Below, one piece after another: positions 15,626 through 20,289 of a stretch of 20,289 nucleotides of DNA. The notes beneath the pieces are model-generated. The model was not told the DNA's origin. It worked only from the letters and a program-made list of their open reading frames with translations, and made no database searches. Numbering within the stretch: position 1 is the first letter of the stretch; the number at the start of each line of letters is the position of its first letter. The stretch is from an uncultured bacterium (lineage in GTDB: Bacteria > Bacillota > Clostridia > Oscillospirales > Acutalibacteraceae): positions 1 through 20,289 of the forward strand of contig CAJMOH010000048.1 of the NCBI GenBank assembly GCA_905215055.1, read 5' to 3'. The position numbers were made by a program, and so were the translations under genes.

Positions 15626-16963
15626 TTATGATTTTTTACGGTGATACCAGGCCATCATTATGAGAGCAACAAGCAAGGTGCCAGTTTCCGCGACAGGGAA
15701 TGCAAGCCAGATTCCGTTCAGATGGAACCATTTGTCCAGACACCATAGGGATGGAATAAGGAAAAGCAGTTGCCTGCATAATTGAATTGCCATGCTGGAA
15801 CCTACTTTTTCTGTGGCCTGAAAATAGGTGGAAATCATAGTAGAAAGACCGCAAAACAGATAGCTTGTCGCCATAATCCGCATAGCGGATATTCCAAAGG
15901 AGCGCATGGCTTCCGATGCCGTAAACAATCCCAAAATCTGCGCCGGAAAAAGGATGACAGCCAACGTTCCCAGTATCATCATGCCGGTGACCAAAGCAGT
16001 TCCGTATCGGAAAGCGGAATGCAGCCGTTCGCTGCTCCCTGCGCCGTAGTTAAACCGCATGACTGGCAAACAACCCTGGATTAAGCCATTTACCGTCATA
16101 ACAATCAACTGCTGCACCTTAAAATATGCACCGAAGAATGCAATCGCCGTATCAGAATACGCCACCAGAAACAGATTGACGAACGTCACCATAAACGAAC
16201 TGAGGGCGTTCATAATAAAAGATGGCAGGCCAAAGGCAAAAATACGGCGGATCATCTGTTTCTGCAAGTGAAAGCCTTTGATTTTTATCTGCACTTTTTG
16301 CTTTTTGTCCAGCAGCAAAGCAAACGCCAAAATCATGGACAACAAATAGCCCGCAACAGTAGCCACCGCAGCACCGCGGATTCCCATAGCCGGGAAAATA
16401 CCAATACCAAAAATCAGGATGGGATCGAATACAAAATTGACCACCACGCCCGCAATCTGAAACCACATGGGAGCAATCATGTTCCCGGTGGCCTGTATCA
16501 TCTTCTGGATTGCGATATGCACCATATTGGGGATTTGCATGAACGAACATACGCCCATATAGGCAATGCTCAACTGATAGATTTCTTCATTATTGGTGAA
16601 TGCCCGAAAGTAGGGTTTCATAATCAGGAATGACAGAAGGTTGAGCAAAGCACCTATTCCAAAGGCCAGTAACAATCCGTGTGTGACGGTGGTATTTGCT
16701 TCATCCTGCTTTTTCTGTCCAAGATACCCCGCAATCAGTACATTCACGCCAACACCAATCCAGATAGACGCCGCGTTCATCAGGGTCGTGATCGGGAATG
16801 ACAGGGAAACTGCTGTCAACGCATTTTCACTCAACCGCGCCACAAACGCGCTGTCTATCAGGTTATAGGAATATTGCAGGAACATGGAGATCAGCGGCGG
16901 TATCGACATTTGCCAAATGAGCTTTCCAACGGGCGCAACTGCCATTTTATTACTGGTCTGCAT
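15626..16963 (-). CDS. MATE-family efflux transporter
   Basis: This 445-residue protein has two MatE domains and twelve predicted membrane segments. FVARLSENALTAVSLSFPI and MRFNYGAGSSERL are typical MATE half-start motifs. The frame is open further upstream, but the ATG at 16963 has GAGGAGGG 6 nt before it, while the extension (CRGDCIGVSSPGSRSASS) is unlike any MATE N-terminus and runs into the nitroreductase gene, so I rejected it. It follows the nitroreductase stop by 59 bp with a strong hairpin between. It is only distantly similar to the downstream MATE protein; the pair may form a heterodimer or simply be two pumps. Confidence 0.92.
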   Translation of the reverse strand: MQTSNKMAVAPVGKLIWQMSIPPLISMFLQYSYNLIDSAFVARLSENALTAVSLSFPITTLMNAASIWIGVGVNVLIAGYLGQKKQDEANTTVTHGLLLAFGIGALLNLLSFLIMKPYFRAFTNNEEIYQLSIAYMGVCSFMQIPNMVHIAIQKMIQATGNMIAPMWFQIAGVVVNFVFDPILIFGIGIFPAMGIRGAAVATVAGYLLSMILAFALLLDKKQKVQIKIKGFHLQKQMIRRIFAFGLPSFIMNALSSFMVTFVNLFLVAYSDTAIAFFGAYFKVQQLIVMTVNGLIQGCLPVMRFNYGAGSSERLHSAFRYGTALVTGMMILGTLAVILFPAQILGLFTASEAMRSFGISAMRIMATSYLFCGLSTMISTYFQATEKVGSSMAIQLCRQLLFLIPSLWCLDKWFHLNGIWLAFPVAETGTLLVALIMMAWYHRKKS

Positions 16964-16985
16964 ACTTTCCCTCCTCTCCACAAAG

Positions 16986-17014
16986 TGTCCGGCGCAAAAA
17001 AATTGCGCCGGACA
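16986..17014 (-). promoter_or_regulatory. Perfect 12-bp intercistronic hairpin, nitroreductase to MATE
   Basis: TGTCCGGCGCAA and TTGCGCCGGACA form a perfect stem with a 5-nt loop between the nitroreductase stop and the MATE ribosome binding site. The bases after it on the minus strand are CTTTGTGG, too poor in U for a full terminator, so it is probably an RNA-stability or partial-termination element. Confidence 0.6.
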
Positions 17015-17022
17015 GCAGGACA

Positions 17023-17544
17023 TTAAATCCGAACAATATAGTTTTGTTTGCGTGCTGCTGGCTGACCGGCTTCCTGGGCTGGATACCCCAATGCAATCGC
17101 CCCGACACCGCGCAGGGTTTCCGGCAGCTTCCACTCCCGCAGGAGGGCCTTACCGCTTTCACTGTCGAAAATCTCACGTTCCCGATGTACCCATACGGTT
17201 CCCAGCCCAAGAGCATGGGCGGCGAGCATCATATTTTCAAGGACGCAGCTTCCATCCTCTACAAAGGTGTTTGCGGAGCCATCTGCCAGAACCAAAATCA
17301 CGACAGGCGCGCCATAATAAGGGTCTGTATTGTTCCCCATCACTTCTGCGTTTAACCTGGCGATTTCCTGCCGGTATTTGGGGTCTGTGATTGCAATGAT
17401 GGTAGGGGATTGACGTCCTCCGCCAGTAGGCGCATAAGTCCCCGCTTCCAGTACAGCGTCCAGCGCCTCGGAAGGGACAGGCTCTGATTTATAAGCCCTT
17501 ACACTACGGCGCGTCTTGATCAGAGATAAGAAGTTGTTTTCCAT
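17023..17544 (-). CDS. Nitroreductase family protein (FMN-dependent)
   Basis: This 173-residue protein has the N-terminal FMN-binding signature TRRSVRAYKSEPVP (residues 11-24), YAPTGGGRQSPTIIAI (about 37-52), the helix MLAAHALGLGTVWVH, and the late VGAIALGYPAQE strand, all typical of short clostridial nitroreductases. These flavoenzymes reduce nitroaromatics, quinones or flavins with NAD(P)H in the cytoplasm as homodimers. GGAGG lies 9 nt before the ATG. It is the first gene of an operon with two MATE exporters, which suggests modification of a toxic compound followed by export. The physiological substrate cannot be read from the sequence. Confidence 0.92.
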   Translation of the reverse strand: MENNFLSLIKTRRSVRAYKSEPVPSEALDAVLEAGTYAPTGGGRQSPTIIAITDPKYRQEIARLNAEVMGNNTDPYYGAPVVILVLADGSANTFVEDGSCVLENMMLAAHALGLGTVWVHREREIFDSESGKALLREWKLPETLRGVGAIALGYPAQEAGQPAARKQNYIVRI

Positions 17545-17590
17545 AAAAAATCATCCTCCATTCTGTCAACATTTCCGAGATGCAGGCAAC

Positions 17591-17628
17591 AAAAAAGCCA
17601 CACAACTATTACAGAACAGTTGTGTGGC
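17591..17628 (-). terminator. Leader terminator (attenuator) before the nitroreductase operon
   Basis: GCCACACAACT and AGTTGTGTGGC form a perfect 11-bp stem, extendable by two pairs after one mismatch, and are followed on the minus strand by TTTTTTG. It lies between the consensus promoter and the nitroreductase ribosome binding site and so would stop the operon transcript in its leader. No second gene upstream on this strand needs it. Confidence 0.75.
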
Positions 17629-17676
17629 AAAAAGATGACCGAATCCGGAAAAGTCCACTCAAATTTTACGTCTATT

Positions 17677-17705
17677 ATTATAACGAGCTTTCGGGAGACT
17701 GTCAA
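17677..17705 (-). promoter_or_regulatory. Consensus sigma-A promoter of the nitroreductase-MATE operon
   Basis: The minus strand reads TTGACA (17705-17700), exactly 17 bp, then TATAAT (17682-17677), a perfect match to both consensus hexamers and the optimal spacing. Transcription would start near 17670, giving a leader of about 125 nt before the nitroreductase ATG. Confidence 0.85.
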
Positions 17706-18004
17706 GCATCAATCATTATATGGAATTGGGGAAACTGTCTGCAGCAGACGTCCCGCCGTGAGCAATTCTGACATTTTTTTATTATAGGATAGGGACCGTG
17801 TCGGTTTTCGTCAATAGTATTTCACGTTTTTTCGGGGATTTCCCGCTCTTTTTCGCCCGTTTTGGCCCGGAAAATTTCCCATAGCACCAAACCAGCACCG
17901 TCCTCCCCCGGACTTGCGTTGGAAACCGGGCAACACTGCCCCTCCCCCGTTCCCCCAGTGCGCTTTCCCACATCCACTCCAAAACCGCGTGCCGAGGGGT
18001 GAGC

Positions 18005-18046
18005 GAGCGCCAGTGGCGCTCTGCCGCGAACCGACCGAGGCGGCAG
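18005..18046 (+). ncRNA. Two adjacent hairpins upstream of a terminator, candidate structured RNA
   Basis: GAGCGCC/GGCGCTC with an AGT loop is followed directly by CTGCCGC/GCGGCAG with a 12-nt loop; both stems are perfect. A strong terminator lies 30 bp further on. This could be a small RNA or a transfer-origin structure of a mobile element; neither can be decided from sequence alone. Confidence 0.3.
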
Positions 18047-18075
18047 CCGAGACCAAGTCCTTCTGCCCCTGCCAC

Positions 18076-18117
18076 AAAACCGGCGAAAACACTGGGTTTT
18101 CGCCGGTTTTCTTTTTG
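18076..18117. terminator. Strong rho-independent terminator, possibly bidirectional
   Basis: AAAACCGGCGAAAAC pairs perfectly with GTTTTCGCCGGTTTT around a 5-nt loop and is followed on the plus strand by CTTTTTG. On the minus strand the stem itself ends in TTTT. No gene on the plus strand precedes it, which raises the question of what it terminates. Confidence 0.7.
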
Positions 18118-18218
18118 CATGTGTTGCATGGTTTTGGTGTTCATTTGGGTTCGGACACCGGGTTTTCTCACCTGGTTTTATCCGTTTCCAACCGTTCTCA
18201 TCCCCTCCAGCACCCAAA

Positions 18219-18272
18219 ACGCACCCGACTTCGGCTGTTTTCGCATGAAATCGGGTGCGTCTCTCTTTTTTT
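18219..18272. terminator. Bidirectional terminator beyond the recombinase fragment
   Basis: ACGCACCCGA and TCGGGTGCGT form a perfect 10-bp stem. On the plus strand CTCTCTTTTTTT follows; on the minus strand TTTT follows directly. It lies about 60 bp past the recombinase stop and can terminate that gene. Confidence 0.7.
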
Positions 18273-18329
18273 GTTGGTTTTCGGGCGCAAAATTTTCGAC
18301 ATCTTTTTTGTTCACTCTGCCGATATGGT

Positions 18330-18655
18330 TCACAAATTGAAGTCGTTGGTGATCCCACTCAGCCGAGAGGTGTCTTTTTTAACGTAGTACAACTCGGTGA
18401 TTTGACTGGTGCTGTGGCCCAGCAGGTCAGCCACCTGGCGTGGCGCTAGGGATTTAATGGTGCCGTCCTCCTGCTTAATGCCGTTTACCAGGCTGGAGGC
18501 AAAGGTATGTCTGAGCGAGTGTAAGCCTTTCTTTTCTATGCCAGCTGCTGCCAGAATGCGGTAATAACGCTTGCGAAAATTCACCGGGCGGGTGTAGTCG
18601 CCATGCTCGTCCGGCACCAGGGGTGTGTCCTCTCCGAAGTAGGCTTCCTTGTATT
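18330..18655 (-). pseudogene. C-terminal part of a tyrosine recombinase/integrase, 5' end lost
   Basis: The frame carries the catalytic half of a phage- or transposon-type integrase. It runs YKEAYFGEDTPLVPDEHGDY, then GLHSLRHTFASSL with the HxxR box, LAPRQVADLLGHSTSQIT, and the nucleophile in ELYYVKKD. The stop at 18330 is natural. Upstream, the frame meets a stop at about 18656, where the sequence changes to the left end of the IS110-type element. The N-terminal domain and the first catalytic Arg are missing, so the fragment is inactive. The GTG at 18617 could start a 95-residue product but is not a true start. Confidence 0.85.
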
Positions 18656-18689
18656 ATAGAGTAGTAGTTATTAGAGCCCCTCTCCAAGG

Positions 18690-18780
18690 GCTGTGCTACA
18701 CTGTAAGGGATGCTGTGGATTGGTGTAGGCCCCCTACCACAAGATGGTTCGAGAAAGGTTCCAACCACAGCCCCTTGCAA
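18690..18780 (+). ncRNA. Candidate bridge RNA of the IS110 element
   Basis: AAGGG, GCTGTGG and TTGG (18705-18723, with small bulges) pair with the uninterrupted CCAACCACAGCCCCTT (18761-18776). The enclosed part contains a GTAGG/CCTAC hairpin. A further AGCCCCT/AAGGGCT stem lies just upstream (18675-18692). IS110-group elements encode a bridge RNA of about 180 nt between the left end and the transposase; this region has the right place, size and fold. The exact ends are not known. Confidence 0.55.
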
Positions 18781-18888
18781 TTTTGTTGATCAGTTAAATA
18801 CCGCCAGACGGTTTATGTGGAACAAGGCTACAAAAGTAAGGTGTACTGTGGATGCAGCATCACATATTTACCGTTGGAGGGATTTGTT

Positions 18889-20066
18889 ATGGTGATTTCT
18901 GTTGGTATCGATGTCTCGAAAGACAAACACGATTGCTTTATTGTCAGTTCTGAGGGTGAAGTCCTGGCAGATGTGTTCACGGTTCCCAACAACATGGATG
19001 GGTTTCACTGTCTGTTGCAGAGAATCCAGAGTTGTGCCGCCCCGCAGGACAAAATAAAAGTAGGGCTTGAGGCGACCGGGCATTACAGCTACAACCTTCT
19101 CGGGTTTCTTCTTGACAACGGTCTGGCCACCTATGTCCTGAACCCCTTGCGCACAAACCTCTACCGAAAAAGCCTTAGTCTCAGAAAGACCAAAACCGAC
19201 CGGGTGGATGCACGAACGATTGCTTCTATGCTGTTATCCGATGCGGGCCTCAAACCCTACACGAGTACAGCATACCACAACGAGGAGCTAAAGTCACTAA
19301 CCAGATACCGTTTTGACAAGGTAAAAGAGCGGGCAAAGCTGAAAAGTTCTGTCTCTCGGCTGGTCTGTATCCTGTTTCCTGAGCTGGAAAAGCTGGTGCC
19401 GTCTCTGCACATTGCCTCGGTCTACGCCTTACTGGAGGAGTTCCCTAGTGCCAAGCAGGTCGCCAGCACCCATTTGACCAGGCTGAAATCCCTTCTGGAA
19501 ACAGCTTCCAAAGGTCGCTACAAGCAGGAGATGGCGCTGGCGATCCGCAATGCAGCCAGGAACTCGATCAGTTCCCAGATGCCTGCCAAGTCTCTTGAAC
19601 TTCAGCATACTATCCGTCTTATCCGTGAACTGGATACTGAAATCGCGGAAATCGAAGAACAGATCCATTCCATTATGGATGAACTTCATTCTCCTATTAC
19701 CACCATCCCCGGATTGGGCTTCCGTATGGCTGCCATGATCCTTGCTGAAGTGGGCGATTTCTCTCGCTTTGACTCCCCGGACAAGCTGCTGGCTTATGCC
19801 GGGATGTCGCCTCTACTTACCAGTCCGGCCAGCTTAAAAATTGCTATCCGCACATGGAAAAGCGCGGTTCCAGGTACCTGCGCTATGCACTTTTCAATGC
19901 GACCAAGTATGTCTGCCACTGGGACACTAATTTTGCCGCTTATCTTGCCAAGAAACGGGCCCAAGGCAAGCACTACAACGTCGCCATTTCTCATGCAGCC
20001 AAAAAGCTCGTGCGTCTGATTTTCGCTATGGAAAAATCCGGGACACCCTACCATTTGACCGTCTGA
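18889..20066 (+). pseudogene. IS110-family transposase, frameshifted near 19812
   Basis: The start is the ATG at 18889 with GGAGGG 7 nt upstream; an in-frame ATG at 18817 lies in the RNA region and was rejected. The N-terminal RuvC-like DEDD domain is intact: Asp8 (GIDVSKDKHD), Glu61 (GLEATGHYSY), Asp104 and Asp107 (KTDRVDART). The C-terminal transposase_20 part begins IPGLGFRMAAMILAEVGDF and reaches AYAGMSP, then the frame is lost. The zero frame runs on to a stop at 20019 with unrelated sequence. One base is missing at about 19812; in the neighbouring frame the text continues STYQSGQLKNCYPHMEKRGS, then RYLRYALFNATKYVCHWD, to a stop at 20066. The SGQ serine, probably the catalytic serine of the Tnp domain, is thus outside the main frame. 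Confidence 0.88.
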
Positions 20067-20289
20067 CTTCTTCCGCTTTGCTATACCCTTTTTGAGCCAT
20101 CTTCTTTTTCGCCTCCACTCATTTTACGGGTTGATTTTTAATAGTTAATCTTTCTTAACCACCAACACTACCGGATAGCGACTGCCTATGTTCACCCCTA
20201 GTTTTCAAACCGGGCGGAGAAAAATCTCCCCGCCTTTTGGTGGATTTAGCTCTACCTATCTTCTATTTTCTGTCCTCATCTCTATCTTC
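20067..20289. other. 3' flank of the IS110 element, no gene seen
   Basis: No supported reading frame is visible on either strand, and none of it reads as the missing N-terminal half of the integrase. The only clear structure is a GC-rich hairpin near 20213-20238. The right end of the insertion sequence must lie somewhere in the first part. Confidence 0.5.
20213..20238 (+). terminator. Possible rho-independent terminator after the transposase
   Basis: GGCGGAGA pairs with TCTCCCCGCC (two bulged C) around AAAA and is followed by TTTT. It lies about 150 bp after the transposase end. Confidence 0.45.

Larger units (their letters stand above)
17706..18329. other. Gene-free, GC-rich structured stretch
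   Basis: Overlapping open frames on both strands are rich in Pro, Arg and Ser or Gly and lack domains and ribosome binding sites, so I treat them as spurious. Visible structure consists of two adjacent hairpins (18005-18021 and 18021-18046) and two strong terminators. The position next to a tyrosine recombinase suggests the end of an integrated mobile element. No tRNA-like fold or attachment-site repeat is apparent. Confidence 0.55.
18650..20100 (+). mobile_element. IS110-family insertion sequence (right boundary uncertain)
   Basis: The element comprises about 230 bp of structured 5' non-coding sequence, a DEDD transposase gene and a short 3' end. The left boundary is placed where the integrase frame breaks, near 18650. 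The right end cannot be fixed, because IS110 elements lack terminal inverted repeats and the rest of the integrase is not recognisable before the window ends. Long 5' non-coding DNA places it in the IS110 rather than the IS1111 group. Confidence 0.65.

Noticed and set aside
16964..17134. N-terminal extension of the first MATE protein
   Set aside because: The extension overlaps the nitroreductase gene and the hairpin; the ATG at 16963 has an ideal ribosome binding site.
17520..17705. 61-residue open frame before the nitroreductase, considered as a leader peptide
   Set aside because: Its ATG falls within the -35 box of the promoter, upstream of the transcription start, so it cannot be translated from the leader.
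17822..18358. Overlapping open frames in the GC-rich stretch on both strands
   Set aside because: Low-complexity Pro/Arg/Gly products crossing hairpins and terminators, without ribosome binding sites.
1..20289. CRISPR array, rRNA or tRNA genes
   Set aside because: No regularly spaced short repeats, rRNA signatures or tRNA-like folds were noticed; repeats found are few, long and diverged.

Overview
The window looks like chromosomal DNA from a strictly anaerobic gut-type member of the Clostridia, probably Oscillospiraceae or a close relative. The grounds are an oxygen-sensitive glycyl radical enzyme with its activase, a YesM/YesN-type two-component system, LplB/LplC-type sugar permeases, strong AGGAGG ribosome binding sites, and an SLH-domain remnant of the kind common in that group. 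The taxonomic call is an inference; no rRNA or tRNA gene was seen.

Positions 1-12,900 form a catabolic island. On the minus strand, in transcription order, lie a PucR/CdaR-like regulator, a glycyl-radical activase, a sensor histidine kinase and an AraC-type response regulator. These four are tightly packed or overlapping. After a 128-bp gap with a promoter and a pair of direct repeats come a sugar-type ABC binding lipoprotein, two permeases, and a CocE/Peptidase_S15 hydrolase that runs off the left edge. Divergent from the PucR gene, on the plus strand, is an 800-residue glycyl radical enzyme (GRE) whose active-site loop reads GCVDG instead of the GCVE of the known dehydratases and lyases. 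A near-identical 29-bp element (TTGCCAG-N9-TTTGTGGTTTGAT) sits 36-38 bp before the start codons of both the GRE and the distant CocE hydrolase. This ties the two ends of the island into one regulon. My reading is: import by the ABC transporter (ATPase supplied from elsewhere), hydrolysis by CocE, and radical chemistry by the GRE, sensed by the two-component system and/or the PucR protein. The substrate is unknown.

Positions 12,900-14,245 hold non-coding DNA with diverged direct repeats and hairpins, then a decayed C-terminal end of an SLH surface protein. Positions 14,246-17,705 form a minus-strand nitroreductase-MATE-MATE operon. It has a perfect consensus sigma-A promoter and a long leader with an intrinsic terminator before the first gene. 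The last MATE gene carries a pentanucleotide duplication that breaks its normal start.

Positions 17,706-20,289 are mobile-element debris: a GC-rich structured non-coding stretch with two strong terminators, the 3' part of a tyrosine recombinase, and an IS110-family element that appears to have inserted into it. The IS110 transposase has a one-base frameshift just before the motif with the catalytic serine, and its 5' non-coding end folds like a bridge RNA.
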